From positions 1-64,000 of the forward strand of contig NZ_RXYB01000003.1 of the NCBI RefSeq assembly GCF_008086615.1: a DNA stretch of 64,000 nucleotides, given 5' to 3'. Source of the stretch: Acetobacterium tundrae. Lineage in GTDB: Bacteria > Bacillota > Clostridia > Eubacteriales > Eubacteriaceae. Below, piece by piece: positions 43,903-53,613 of this stretch. The translations under genes were made by a program, and so were the position numbers. The notes beneath the pieces are model-generated. The model had not been told where the DNA came from, searched no databases, and saw only the letters and a list, made by a program, of their open reading frames with translations. Every line of letters begins with the position of its first letter. The first letter of the stretch is position 1.

Positions 43903-44646
43903 CTATCTTGACAGGGGACATAACCGCTTGAAATGATTAAAATTCGCCAATGCTGCGCAGGTTGTTCCAAATAAATAAAACTGTTTATTTTCCAATTCAT
44001 CCAATACACTTCGATCCGTTCCATTTGCTAAAATTGAACCGGTTATCAGCAGTACATCTGCAAATTCCACCACTTCCTTCGTATCGGTTAATCCATCCAG
44101 CACTTTCACGCCATAACGAAGACTCCCAACATTCTTTCTATTTAAATCGCTGATCTTTATATTGTCTGCCCCAAATACCCGGGCACAGTTTTCCAGGATA
44201 GCTGGCTGATATCCAATGATGCCTATTTTACAGAGGCCATGTTTTTCCAAAACGGTCTGACTGATTTTTCCAGCACATGTTTCCGGTTCATTGTCAACGC
44301 AATGAATGGTGTGATCGGCAAAACCCAGCTTACGTGAAACGGCATTGAGAGTCGCAACCAAAAGCGCATAATTTCCAAGTCTATCGGCCGGTAAATCCAA
44401 TATGCCCGGTATATTTCCCTGATAGGCAATCGGATCGCTGGTAAATGCCTGGCCCAGGCTGCCATCCACTTCTGCCTGCAAAAGAACTTCTTTACCTGTT
44501 AATAGTGGAAAATCTTTTCGATCTGGGTGACCGATCGCCTCCTCATTCTTCAAAGCTCTGCTGCTGATTGTAATATTTAGGTTATTTAATTCTTTATTTT
44601 GATTTAACAGCGACTTCAAAACCTCTCGTGCATCTTTAAATTGCAT
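43903..44646 (-). CDS. DUF364 (putative heavy-metal chelation) protein
   Basis: A 247-residue protein; the ATG at 44644-44646 is chosen because AGGAG lies six bases upstream. It has an enolase-like N-terminal region (EEAIGHPDRKDFPLLTGKEV) and a Rossmann-like C-terminal part (IGIIGYQPAILENCARVFG near 145, and TGSILANGT near 210). The family is linked with metal transport and cofactor genes. It overlaps the ABC ATPase gene by 11 bases, so it belongs to the molybdate/tungstate-type operon. Confidence 0.78.
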   Translation of the reverse strand: MQFKDAREVLKSLLNQNKELNNLNITISSRALKNEEAIGHPDRKDFPLLTGKEVLLQAEVDGSLGQAFTSDPIAYQGNIPGILDLPADRLGNYALLVATLNAVSRKLGFADHTIHCVDNEPETCAGKISQTVLEKHGLCKIGIIGYQPAILENCARVFGADNIKISDLNRKNVGSLRYGVKVLDGLTDTKEVVEFADVLLITGSILANGTDRSVLDELENKQFYLFGTTCAALANFNHFKRLCPLSR

Positions 44647-45373
44647 CTTTTTCTCCTCTCGAATTTCCACAAAGAAAATTATTTATATCTTCATCTTGAC
44701 ATTTTTTAAATAAATCGATGCTCTTTCGAATTCCTCTCAGTTCACCATTTACCATAATACCGATTCGGTCAGCCATGATCTGAGCTTCATTAAAATCATG
44801 TGTTACAAAGAGAATGGTACATCCAAAGATCTTATGTATCTCTTTAATCTGTTCATACATGCTCTGTTTTGTCGCTGGATCCAATGCCGAAAACGGCTCA
44901 TCCATTAATAGCATTTTGGGATTAAGAACAAGCGCCCGGGCAAGAGCTGTTCTCTGCCGCTCGCCGCCGCTCAATGTCCCCGGATACTGCTTTAAAATAT
45001 GTTCAATTGACAATATTTCTGCCATTTCAGCAACTTTTTTCTTTCGTTTTTCTTTATCCATTTTTTGTATTTTCAATCCATAACAAATATTATCATATAC
45101 CGTCATATGCGGAAACAAGCCGAAATCCTGATATACAAATCCAATTTTCCGTTTTTCCAGGGGAATCTCAATAACACTTTTTCCCTGGATAGTCACATTT
45201 CCCGAAAAGCGCCTGTAAAACCCTGCAATGGATTCAAGAAGCACGGTTTTTCCCGATCCGGTTTTTCCCAGCACGGCAAATATTTCATTATCAAAAATAT
45301 TCAAATTGATATTTTTTAGCTTAAAGCTTCCCAACTGAATTGAAAAATCTTTTATCTCCACCATTGCATTCAT
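44636..45373 (-). CDS. modC: Molybdate/tungstate-type ABC importer ATPase
   Basis: A 245-residue ATPase from the ATG at 45371-45373, which overlaps the permease stop codon (ATGA). Walker A GKTGSGKT is near residue 34, the signature LSGGERQRTALARAL near 129, and Walker B LLMDEPFSALDPATK near 151. A longer frame upstream reads through the permease gene in the wrong frame and is not used. It lacks the C-terminal MOP domain of classical ModC (which is about 350 residues). Confidence 0.87.
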   Translation of the reverse strand: MNAMVEIKDFSIQLGSFKLKNINLNIFDNEIFAVLGKTGSGKTVLLESIAGFYRRFSGNVTIQGKSVIEIPLEKRKIGFVYQDFGLFPHMTVYDNICYGLKIQKMDKEKRKKKVAEMAEILSIEHILKQYPGTLSGGERQRTALARALVLNPKMLLMDEPFSALDPATKQSMYEQIKEIHKIFGCTILFVTHDFNEAQIMADRIGIMVNGELRGIRKSIDLFKKCQDEDINNFLCGNSRGEKDAI

Positions 45374-46194
45374 CGTAAAGTCACATCTTTCATTCTGCTT
45401 TCTTTGGAATTCTTTCTTCCCAACCAATTTGTAATAAACAGTGATGCAAATGAAATAATCAGTATGATTGTTGCTGAAGCCATCGCTGCACCATTGTCTC
45501 CTGTTGCCAAATTCAAATAAATAGATGTTGTCAATGTTTCTGTCTTCATTCGCGTCGCCCCAACCAACATTAATGTCGCTCCAAATTCTCCGAGACATCT
45601 CGACCATGTCAGAATAATCGTTGCTATAATCGCATTTTTTGACAGCGGCACGGTAATCGTTGTAAACCGTTTCCATTTTGAAGCGCCCAGACTTCCCGAA
45701 ATGAATTCCAATCGCTCATCCACCTCCTGAAATGCCGTTCGAATAAAGCGGATCACATAAGGTAAATTCACAACGGTCTGAGCTAGGATAATGCCATTTT
45801 TGTCAAATACGACTCTGAAGCCCAGCTCCTTTAAAGCTTTCCCAAGATCGGATGAAAAAATTAGCAACAGACTCAAGCCCAAAACCAAATACGGCATGGA
45901 TAAGGGAAGTTCAATAATGATCTGACATAGTTTTTTTAATGGAAAGGACGTTCTAGTCAATGCGTAAGCGGTGGGTACCCCCAAAAACATACAGATAAAC
46001 GTAGCGATACTCGCCGTATACAAGCTCAATTTGATGGAAAATTGAATTTCTTTAGAAAGAAATGCTTCTTGCAAGTACGGAAAACCTCTCACAATAATTG
46101 TCAGAATCAACACTGATGTAAATACAACAACAACAGCCGCCGTGATAATCGAAATAATTTCAAACAGATTAAATAAATGGGTGCGTTCTTTCAT
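45370..46194 (-). CDS. modB: Molybdate/tungstate-type ABC importer permease
   Basis: A 274-residue protein with about six membrane segments and the EAA-type loop (SLGASKWKRFTTITVPLSKNA) near residue 168. It lies nine bases from the binding-protein gene and overlaps the ATPase gene by four bases. Confidence 0.87.
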   Translation of the reverse strand: MKERTHLFNLFEIISIITAAVVVVFTSVLILTIIVRGFPYLQEAFLSKEIQFSIKLSLYTASIATFICMFLGVPTAYALTRTSFPLKKLCQIIIELPLSMPYLVLGLSLLLIFSSDLGKALKELGFRVVFDKNGIILAQTVVNLPYVIRFIRTAFQEVDERLEFISGSLGASKWKRFTTITVPLSKNAIIATIILTWSRCLGEFGATLMLVGATRMKTETLTTSIYLNLATGDNGAAMASATIILIISFASLFITNWLGRKNSKESRMKDVTLR

Positions 46195-46203
46195 AAATAT
46201 AGT

Positions 46204-46992
46204 TTAATTGAGCAATTCATAACCATAACTTTTCCAGATACTTTTTGCTTTGTCTGAATCAAGAAAGGTCAAAAATTTTCCCAAAGCTTCGGTATTTGTA
46301 CTGCACGTTAAACTTGCTGCTGGAACCGTTTTAACATAGGCATCCAGATCGGTTGTATTAACAATCTCGGTGGTTGATCCCGTAACATTTTCTTTCCAGT
46401 CAATGATTGCATTGCACTCATCAACGGATAGGGCATTGAAAATTTCCGGTGCCGTGGAAGCTCGTGCAATGACATTTACATTTTGAAGAATTCCTAAATC
46501 CGTCAACGCTTTATTTGCTATTTTGCCAATGGGTGTCGCATCTGCATCGCCCAGTACAACCTCCACGCCATCCTTTGTCAAATCATTCAATCCTGTAATA
46601 CCTAATGGATTTCCGCTTTTCACAGCCAAAACCGGAATATGTTTGACCAGATTTTTACTTTCCTTCACAAGATCTTTCACCGGTACCAACTCATCGGCTG
46701 AACCTGCTATAAATAGATCACCCTCCTTGGTTGTTTGAATCTGATTCTGAATTTGAGCCGCATTTGCATATACGACTTGCACTTCACAGCCTGTTTCTTC
46801 CTTGAAAGCATCTGTAATTTTACCAAACGGATCTGTCATTCCTGCCCCGCAATAAACAAATAAATTTTGTCCAGTAAGTTCCTTTGCGGTGTCCTTCGAT
46901 TGTGTTTCAGTATTGCTACTGCATGCTGTCATCAGTCCAATCGACATACCGGCAACCAATAGAACCGCCAACCATTTCTTTACTCTTTTCAT
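46204..46992 (-). CDS. modA: ABC importer substrate-binding lipoprotein, ModA-like
   Basis: A 262-residue protein with a lipoprotein signal peptide and lipobox LMTAC (Cys at about residue 24), so it is anchored outside the membrane. The fold is that of periplasmic-binding proteins for oxyanions: YCGAGMTDPFGKITDAFKEE at the N-terminus and LGDADATPIGKIANKAL (ModA-type) near residue 148. Molybdate or tungstate is the likely ligand; both would serve formate dehydrogenases of acetogens. Sulfate or another oxyanion is less likely. Confidence 0.85.
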   Translation of the reverse strand: MKRVKKWLAVLLVAGMSIGLMTACSSNTETQSKDTAKELTGQNLFVYCGAGMTDPFGKITDAFKEETGCEVQVVYANAAQIQNQIQTTKEGDLFIAGSADELVPVKDLVKESKNLVKHIPVLAVKSGNPLGITGLNDLTKDGVEVVLGDADATPIGKIANKALTDLGILQNVNVIARASTAPEIFNALSVDECNAIIDWKENVTGSTTEIVNTTDLDAYVKTVPAASLTCSTNTEALGKFLTFLDSDKAKSIWKSYGYELLN

Positions 46993-47054
46993 TTTTCTCT
47001 CCTCATCTTTTTTTATTATGTTTTATTGCTTTTAATATTGTTTTATTAGTTTGA

Positions 47055-47084
47055 ATAATACACTACTTTTTTACGTCACGTCAA
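47055..47084 (-). promoter_or_regulatory. Promoter of the modA operon
   Basis: On the minus strand TTGACG (plus-strand 47079-47084), an 18-base spacer and TATTAT (47055-47060). TGACG occurs twice in tandem across the -35 box. Confidence 0.6.
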
Positions 47085-47199
47085 TCTTTTAATTTTTATG
47101 TACAAATAAAGAACACAAAAATTTGTCTGATTATAGCCAGTGAATTCTGCTATAATGTTGATAAGTAATTGAAATATAGCAAATAAGTAAGGAGAAAAA

Positions 47200-47928
47200 A
47201 TGTTAAAACTTGAAAATGTCTCATTTGAAGTGGAAAATGAAAAAGAGATTTTAAAAGACGTTAATTTAACGATTGAAAAAGGTAAATTTATTGCTATAAC
47301 CGGTCCCAACGGTGGCGGGAAATCTACCCTGGCCCGAGTTATTTCTGGAGTTATCAAACCCACCAGAGGTAAAATCACCTTTAATGGCGAAGATATTACC
47401 AATTTAAGTATTACTGAAAGAGCAAAACGAGGAATCAGTTTTGGATTCCAGCAGCCGATACGATTTAAGGGAATTACCGTTCACAATTTATTAAATGTTG
47501 CCGCCGGTAAAGATTTATCTGTAATGGAAGCCAGTCAGTATTTATCAGAAGTTGGCTTATGTGCAAAAGATTACATCAATCGGGAACTCAATGCTGGGTT
47601 ATCCGGCGGAGAAATCAAACGAATTGAGATTGCCACTATAATTGCCAGAAATACGATCTTATCCATATTTGATGAACCCGAAGCCGGTATCGATTTATGG
47701 AGTTTCAACCACCTCATTGATGTGTTCAAAAAAATGCACAGTAATAAGGAAGTATCCATTATCATTATTTCCCATCAAGAACGGATTTTAGATGTGGCAG
47801 ATGAAATCATTGCCATGGTGGATGGGGCTATTATTAAACGTGGCGCCAAGGATAGTGTCTTGCCTGAATTGCTCCATTGCGAAGATCCCTTAAACTGTCT
47901 GAATTGTCAAGATATCGTGGAGGCTTAA
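47200..47928 (+). CDS. sufC: SufC-like ATPase of a minimal Fe-S assembly system
   Basis: A 242-residue ATPase with Walker A GPNGGGKST near residue 36, signature LSGGEIKRIEIATII near 138 and Walker B SIFDEPEAGIDLWS near 158, as in SufC (EPEAGIDLW is typical). AAGGAG lies before the ATG. With the next gene it forms a two-gene SUF system, known in archaea and anaerobes (called SMS); it builds Fe-S clusters on SufB. Confidence 0.9.
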   Translation: MLKLENVSFEVENEKEILKDVNLTIEKGKFIAITGPNGGGKSTLARVISGVIKPTRGKITFNGEDITNLSITERAKRGISFGFQQPIRFKGITVHNLLNVAAGKDLSVMEASQYLSEVGLCAKDYINRELNAGLSGGEIKRIEIATIIARNTILSIFDEPEAGIDLWSFNHLIDVFKKMHSNKEVSIIIISHQERILDVADEIIAMVDGAIIKRGAKDSVLPELLHCEDPLNCLNCQDIVEA

Positions 47929-47931
47929 AAA

Positions 47932-48852
47932 ATGAATGATATAGCAAAACAATTGTTAAAAGAAGTGAGTGGACTGGAAGAGCTGCCAAAGGGTGCTTAT
48001 AATATTAGAGACAATAGCCAAAGTGTTGCCAGACAATCCAGTGAAAATATTGAAATTGTCGGAAAAAAAGATAAATCCGGTATTGATATTATCGTGAAAC
48101 CCAATACGAAATCTGAGTCTGTTTATATTCCGGCTTTGGTTTCCTGTAGCGGCGTCCACGATTTGGTTTACAATGATTTTTATATCGGGGAAAATGCCGA
48201 TGTTACGATTATCGCTGGATGCGGAGTCAGCACCGGGAATAGCTGTGACGGCTCTGAACACAATGGCATTCATCGTTTCTTTTTAAGCAAAAATTCACGG
48301 GTTCTTTATGTTGAAAAGCACATCGGCGTAGGTACCGGGACTGGCAAGCGGATCATTGATCCGGTGACAGAAGTGGAACAGGAAGAAGGCAGTTATATGG
48401 AAATGGAAACCTCTCAAATTAAGGGGGTTGATTCCACGAAACGATTGACAAAGGCAAAACTAAAGGCCAATGCAACCTTAGTTATTAAAGAAAAGTTGAT
48501 GACTCACGGAGATCAAATTGCTGAATCGAGTTTTGAAGTGGATATGAATGGTGAAGATTCCAGTGTTAATCTGATTTCCCGTTCAGTAGCCAGAGAGCAT
48601 TCCAAACAAACGTTTATTTCTAAAATCAACGGCAATACCCGCTGTATGGGGCATTCCGAGTGTGATGCGATTATTATGGATCATGGCGTGGTAAAAGCCA
48701 TTCCTGAAATTACCGCCAATAGTCTGGATGCAATGCTCATCCATGAGGCAGCCATCGGTAAAATTGCCGGAGATCAGATGATCAAGCTGATGACATTAGG
48801 CTTGACAGAAAGTGAAGCGGAAGCAAAGATCATCGACGGTTTTTTGAATTGA
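47932..48852 (+). CDS. sufB: SufB/SufD-like scaffold of the minimal SUF system
   Basis: A 306-residue protein with the right-handed beta-helix core, e.g. SRSVAREHSKQTFISKINGN, GHSECDAIIMD and AIPEITANS near the C-terminus, and a C-terminal GLTESEAEAKIIDGF helix that docks to SufC. Cys and His residues suited for cluster binding are present (GHSECD). It is shorter than E. coli SufB (about 495). It lies three bases after sufC. Confidence 0.9.
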   Translation: MNDIAKQLLKEVSGLEELPKGAYNIRDNSQSVARQSSENIEIVGKKDKSGIDIIVKPNTKSESVYIPALVSCSGVHDLVYNDFYIGENADVTIIAGCGVSTGNSCDGSEHNGIHRFFLSKNSRVLYVEKHIGVGTGTGKRIIDPVTEVEQEEGSYMEMETSQIKGVDSTKRLTKAKLKANATLVIKEKLMTHGDQIAESSFEVDMNGEDSSVNLISRSVAREHSKQTFISKINGNTRCMGHSECDAIIMDHGVVKAIPEITANSLDAMLIHEAAIGKIAGDQMIKLMTLGLTESEAEAKIIDGFLN

Positions 48853-48900
48853 TGTCGTAACACCACTTTTGTCAGACTGTAAATAATTTTGTATTAACTT

Positions 48901-48952
48901 AAAAAAGCTTTCAGATTTAATTTGTTTTAACATTAATCTGGAAGCTTTTTTT
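48901..48952 (+). terminator. Terminator of sufCB
   Basis: AAAAAAGCTTTCAGATTAA-type arm and its complement GGAAGCTTTTTTT flank a 10-20-base loop, 49 bases after the sufB stop codon. Confidence 0.85.
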
Positions 48953-49110
48953 ATTTATAATCATCGCATCCATTGGTTCCTTCTTATCTTGCGACCCACG
49001 ATCTTTCTATCTTCTAATTCTCAAATTAATAATGCTATCTATGTTCATATTTATCGCATCATTCTTTAAACAGCACTATTAAGACCTAATCAAAATATCA
49101 GAATATCTTA

Positions 49111-49139
49111 TTGCCATAATGGTCAAAAGTGTATATAAT
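49111..49139 (+). promoter_or_regulatory. Promoter of lgt
   Basis: TTGCCA (49111-49116), a 17-base spacer and TATAAT (49134-49139), 36 bases before the lgt start. Confidence 0.75.
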
Positions 49140-49174
49140 AAAAATAGAATTGATTATATTTGGAGGAAACGCAT

Positions 49175-49948
49175 ATGAATCCAGTTGCATTTTACATTTT
49201 TGGTGTCAGTATCAGATGGTATGGATTATTAATTGCTTTTGGAATGATTTTAGGTTTAATTTTTGCAAAATACAACTGTAAATATAGAGATATAAATTTT
49301 GATTCCTTTTTAGATGTCGTTCTTATTTCTTTACCTATTGGTATTATCGGAGCCAGATTATATTACGTGGTTTTTCAATTCAATGATTATAAAGATAACT
49401 TGATTGATATATTCAATATTAGGCAAGGCGGTCTTGCTATTCACGGTGGGATTCTATTCGCGTTCATCGCTGCATATATTGTAACAAACTATAAAAAAAT
49501 TGACTTTTTAAAGATAGCTGATGTCGCAGCTCCATCAATTATCATTGCTCAAGCACTTGGCCGATGGGGAAATTTTTTTAATGGTGAAGCCCATGGTGAG
49601 GCAGTATCTTATGAATTCATTAAATATTTTCCGCTTTTTATCCAAAAGGGGATGTACATTGATGGTCTTTTTTATCAGCCAACTTTTTTATATGAATCTG
49701 TATGGGACTTATCAATATTTCTAATATTAATGCTTATTTTAAGAAAATATCAGAGCAGCGGAATTGTGCTCTTTACTTATATTGGCTTATATTCCGTTGG
49801 TAGATTTTTTATTGAAGGATTGCGAACTGACAGTTTAATGCTTGGTTCAATTAGAATTGCTCAATTAATGAGTTTAAGTGGCGTTATTATCTGGGTAGCC
49901 TTTCTCATTTTCTTAAAATATAAAAAAACGGATGATCATCTTTTATAA
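49175..49948 (+). CDS. lgt: Prolipoprotein diacylglyceryl transferase
   Basis: Transfers diacylglycerol to the lipobox Cys of prolipoproteins. It has 257 residues from the ATG at 49175-49177 (TGGAGGAAAC upstream); an upstream TTG is not supported. Seven membrane segments are likely. Lgt hallmarks are visible: [12 protein letters not shown] near residue 90 and [15 protein letters not shown] near 123. Confidence 0.95.
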   Translation: MNPVAFYIFGVSIRWYGLLIAFGMILGLIFAKYNCKYRDINFDSFLDVVLISLPIGIIGARLYYVVFQFNDYKDNLIDIFNIRQGGLAIHGGILFAFIAAYIVTNYKKIDFLKIADVAAPSIIIAQALGRWGNFFNGEAHGEAVSYEFIKYFPLFIQKGMYIDGLFYQPTFLYESVWDLSIFLILMLILRKYQSSGIVLFTYIGLYSVGRFFIEGLRTDSLMLGSIRIAQLMSLSGVIIWVAFLIFLKYKKTDDHLL

Positions 49949-49989
49949 ATAACTCAGTATTTTAAAATTCATTTAAAGGAGCTTTTTTT

Positions 49990-52410
49990 ATGGATACACA
50001 GATCAAAAGTACCTCTGAATATGGAAACATGTCCACCGAAGAAACAATTGAGTTTCTTGAAACAACTACAGACGGTCTTTCTACCGATGAAGCAGAAATT
50101 CGCATTAAAAAATTTGGTTTTAATAAAATTGTGGAAGTAAACAAGAAGCCCCTTCTTGATTTTTTTAAACGCTATTGGGGACCGATGCCATGGCTATTGG
50201 AATTTGCAATTGTACTCACAATAATATTGGGGCATTACACTGAAAGCTTAATCATTTTTATTTTACTGACTGTAAATGCCATTATTGGATATCTGCAGGC
50301 ACAGAACTCACAAAAAGCAGTCGAGTTGCTTAAAAAAAAGTTGGAAATTAAGACGAATATTTTACGTAATCATACCTGGATCGTAAAAGATGCTGAAGAT
50401 TTAGTGCCGGGAGATATCATCCATATCAAACTTGGAGATTTAGTTCCGGCGGATATAAAAATCATAATCGGTGACATATCAGCTGATGAATCGGCGATAA
50501 CCGGCGAATCGCTGCCAAAAGACCTGCATTCTTCAGACATCGTTCATTCCAGTTCGATTGTCAAACGCGGCGATGCCAATGGGGTGGTTCTCAATACTGG
50601 TGCAAATACGTTCTTTGGTAAAACGGTTGAATTGGTAAAAATAGCCAAACCGAAGTCAAAACAGGAAGAATTGATGATGAACATCGTCAAATATATGATG
50701 TATTTGGGAATTGCAGCATCGATCATCGTTTCATTATATGCGTTATTTCTTCACAAAGATTTTTTGTTTATCTTATCTTTTATTGTGGTCTTTCTAATTG
50801 GAGCCATACCGGTGGCTCTGCCGGCGGTGCTGACAATCGTTCAAGCTGTTGGAGCAATGGAACTATCTAAAAAAGGGGTATTGGTAACCAGGCTTGATTC
50901 AATCGAAGATGCTGCATCCATCGATATTTTCTGCTTTGATAAAACCGGTACAATTACGCAAAACAAATTATCAGTCGTCGATTGCATCGCTTTTGCAAAC
51001 TATTGTAAGGATGATGTTGTCAAAATGGCGGTATTAGCTTCCCAAGAGGAGGGACTGGATGCCATCGATCTTTCAATTATCAATTATTCAAAATCAATTA
51101 ATACCATCTTTGATGGATATCAGCAGATTTCCTATACTCCATTCAATCCTGAAAATAAAAAAACCGAAGCCATTGCTGCAGCTAATGTCATTAAGTTCAA
51201 AATAATTAAAGGCGCTGCGCAAACAATCATAGCATTGTGCGAAGAACTCGAAACAAAAACTTTAGCGACGGCAAACCAGGCAATTGAACGCTTTTCTGAA
51301 AAAGGATCACGAACAATCGCCATTGCCGTATCAGAAGATGAAACCAGCAATCATTTTACCCTTGTGGGACTGTTGGCTATCGCCGATCCGCCACGGATGG
51401 ATTCAGCCAGCATGATATCTGAAATAAAAAATCTTGGTATTAAGTGCCTGATGCTTACCGGTGATAGTATTGCCATTGCCCAAGAGATATCCAGACAAGT
51501 TGGGATCGGCAATACTATCTATCGCATTGGTGATCTGAAGGGATTATCACATAGCGAACAACTTCGACTCATTGAAGAAAGTGATGGTTTTGCCGAAGTA
51601 TACCCCGAGGATAAATATAAAATAGTAAAACTGCTGCAAGATAATGGACATATGGTTGGCATGACCGGTGATGGGGTAAATGATTCTCCCGCCTTGAAAC
51701 AAGCTGAACTGGGGACGGCTGTCAGTGAAGCAACCGATGTGGCAAAAGCATCCGCAAGTATTGTTTTAACACAACCGGGTTTAAGTGAAATAATTGATGC
51801 TGTGAAGGTGAGCAGGAAAACCTATCAACGCATGTTGACCTGGGTTATCAACAAAATAACAAAAGTCGTGGAAGTCGTGATATTATTTACGATCGGATTT
51901 TTTTGGCTACATGATCTCGTTATTTCGCTTTTAGGCATGTCATTATTGGTCTTTGCCAATGATTTTGTCACCATGTCCATTGCTACTGATAATGTAAAAT
52001 CCACCGACTCACCCAATAAGTGGGAAATCAAGAATATTATTTCCGCATCATTAATTCTTGGTCTATTCTTTGCCTGCGAAGACTTATTTCTGATTTTTAT
52101 CGGACTAAGCTATTTTCAGCTGGAATTTGATCAATTGCAGACCCTAGTGATGCTGAGCCTTGTTTTCAATACGCAATTCAGAATCCTGATGGTGAGGGAA
52201 AGAAGCCATTTCTGGTCGTCTATTCCCAATAAAAATTTACTGATAGTAAACACCTTAACGATCTTCGGATTTGTATTATTAGGTATTTTCGGGCTATTTA
52301 TTCCCAGTCTTTCAGCCAATCAGGTCTTTATTATATTAGGGATTGCGTTATTATTTACGCCGTTTATTGATTTCGCTAAATACGCTCTGTTTAGACAATT
52401 TAAAATATAA
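49990..52410 (+). CDS. Plasma-membrane-type P-type cation ATPase (P3A, proton-pump-like)
   Basis: An 806-residue pump. It has the actuator-domain ITGESLPKD near residue 170, the membrane motif IPVALPAVLT near 269, the phosphorylation site FDKTGT near 317 and MTGDGVNDSPALK near 554. A C-terminal set of four to five membrane segments follows. The IPVALPAVLT and DKTGT context is typical of H+-ATPases of the PMA1 type and their bacterial relatives. The ion is not proven. It lies 41 bases after lgt and 36 before the ROK gene. Confidence 0.88.
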   Translation: MDTQIKSTSEYGNMSTEETIEFLETTTDGLSTDEAEIRIKKFGFNKIVEVNKKPLLDFFKRYWGPMPWLLEFAIVLTIILGHYTESLIIFILLTVNAIIGYLQAQNSQKAVELLKKKLEIKTNILRNHTWIVKDAEDLVPGDIIHIKLGDLVPADIKIIIGDISADESAITGESLPKDLHSSDIVHSSSIVKRGDANGVVLNTGANTFFGKTVELVKIAKPKSKQEELMMNIVKYMMYLGIAASIIVSLYALFLHKDFLFILSFIVVFLIGAIPVALPAVLTIVQAVGAMELSKKGVLVTRLDSIEDAASIDIFCFDKTGTITQNKLSVVDCIAFANYCKDDVVKMAVLASQEEGLDAIDLSIINYSKSINTIFDGYQQISYTPFNPENKKTEAIAAANVIKFKIIKGAAQTIIALCEELETKTLATANQAIERFSEKGSRTIAIAVSEDETSNHFTLVGLLAIADPPRMDSASMISEIKNLGIKCLMLTGDSIAIAQEISRQVGIGNTIYRIGDLKGLSHSEQLRLIEESDGFAEVYPEDKYKIVKLLQDNGHMVGMTGDGVNDSPALKQAELGTAVSEATDVAKASASIVLTQPGLSEIIDAVKVSRKTYQRMLTWVINKITKVVEVVILFTIGFFWLHDLVISLLGMSLLVFANDFVTMSIATDNVKSTDSPNKWEIKNIISASLILGLFFACEDLFLIFIGLSYFQLEFDQLQTLVMLSLVFNTQFRILMVRERSHFWSSIPNKNLLIVNTLTIFGFVLLGIFGLFIPSLSANQVFIILGIALLFTPFIDFAKYALFRQFKI

Positions 52411-52446
52411 CGATAACGCTTATCGCAAAAAGGGAGTGTCCTCTAA

Positions 52447-53583
52447 ATGAACGCATATAAATATTTTGAAACACTGAGCGATCGGTGCAAATATATCTTT
52501 AATATTATTCAAAAATACGGTCCGCTAACCAAGAATCAATTGTTAGTGAAAACGCAACTAAAATTAACCACTTTAAATCGCGATATGAAAAACCTGATTG
52601 CTAGAAAAATGATTATTGAAACGGCAACTGCCGAATCAACCGGGGGAAGAAAGCCGGCCTTATATGATGTCAATCCCGGTGACTTTTATATGATCGGAAT
52701 TGACATTTCAAGAACCTATACCCAAATAATTATAACAAATTTGAAATTTAGAATAATGGCTGAAAAAAGGATTGATGACACTTACGAAGTCAATGAAGTC
52801 ATCAAAACTATACCAGTTAACGTTAGTGACTTGATAAAGACATCGAATATTGATAAATCGATGATTGTTGGGATCGGCATCGGCATCGTTATGGGCTTCG
52901 ATACGAAATTATTATATACTAAGTTAATTGCAGCATATCAAGTCCCGATATCGATTGATAACGGCGCTAATGCTGCCGTTATTGGTGAGCATTTTCTTGG
53001 CTTTGGTAAAGATAAAATAAACATTGCCTACATCCACTGTGGTGTTGGTATCAGAACCGGGGTAATCTCTTCAGATATTTTAATTCGCGCGATAAACTCT
53101 TCTGAAGATGCCCTTGGTCATATGATTGTGGGTAACCATGGCGATCTCTGCCCCGATGGAAATGATGGATGTGTAGAAACCTATGCATCCATCATCAACA
53201 TCACGCAAAAATTTATTTGCCAGGAAGGAAAAATCGGAAAGAGAATTCTGAATAAAAACCTAAACGAAATCAGCTATATCGATGTTTGTTATTTGGCGGA
53301 AAACAACAATATCATTGCAAAAAAAATTATTTCGGATTCCGCCCTGCATTTTGGAATTGGGCTCGCAAATTTTATTCGGTTGCTGGATCCCCAGTTAATT
53401 ATACTGAGCGGTCCGCTTATCCAACATTCGCAATTATTTTATGATGAATGTAAAAAAGTTGCACTAGAACAATGCCATGTCATAAATAATCAGATTAAAT
53501 TTAATAAAGGCGGTTACTTTGAAAATTATTCAATTTCGGTTGGTGCTTCGATAATGGTAATACAGGAAATCATTAATTCTTAA
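52447..53583 (+). CDS. ROK-family protein with N-terminal winged helix
   Basis: A 378-residue protein. Residues 1-75 form a helix-turn-helix (GPLTKNQLLVKTQLKLTTL). The ROK domain starts GIDISRTYTQI near 82. The family zinc motif CxCGxxGCxE appears here as CPDGNDGCVE, so one Cys is lost. The phosphate-binding Asp in DNGANAA is kept. This suggests a transcription regulator rather than a sugar kinase, perhaps controlling the adjacent ATPase. It ends inside a 51-nt palindrome. Confidence 0.85.
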   Translation: MNAYKYFETLSDRCKYIFNIIQKYGPLTKNQLLVKTQLKLTTLNRDMKNLIARKMIIETATAESTGGRKPALYDVNPGDFYMIGIDISRTYTQIIITNLKFRIMAEKRIDDTYEVNEVIKTIPVNVSDLIKTSNIDKSMIVGIGIGIVMGFDTKLLYTKLIAAYQVPISIDNGANAAVIGEHFLGFGKDKINIAYIHCGVGIRTGVISSDILIRAINSSEDALGHMIVGNHGDLCPDGNDGCVETYASIINITQKFICQEGKIGKRILNKNLNEISYIDVCYLAENNNIIAKKIISDSALHFGIGLANFIRLLDPQLIILSGPLIQHSQLFYDECKKVALEQCHVINNQIKFNKGGYFENYSISVGASIMVIQEIINS

Positions 53584-53607
53584 AGAATTGATGATTTCCT
53601 GTATTAC
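53557..53607. terminator. Near-perfect 51-nt palindrome at the ROK/histidine kinase junction
   Basis: A 25-bp stem (start GTAATACAGG, end CCTGTATTAC) with one G-T pair and a 1-nt centre at 53582, which is in the ROK stop codon TAA. It lies between two convergent genes, 7 bases before the kinase stop codon. It lacks a clean T run, but could terminate both transcripts. Confidence 0.65.
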
Positions 53608-53613
53608 GTACTT

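Noticed and set aside
45374-45676. 101-residue N-terminal extension of the modC frame
   Set aside because: It is the modB coding sequence read in another frame. The ATGA overlap and normal ABC ATPase length place the start at 45373.
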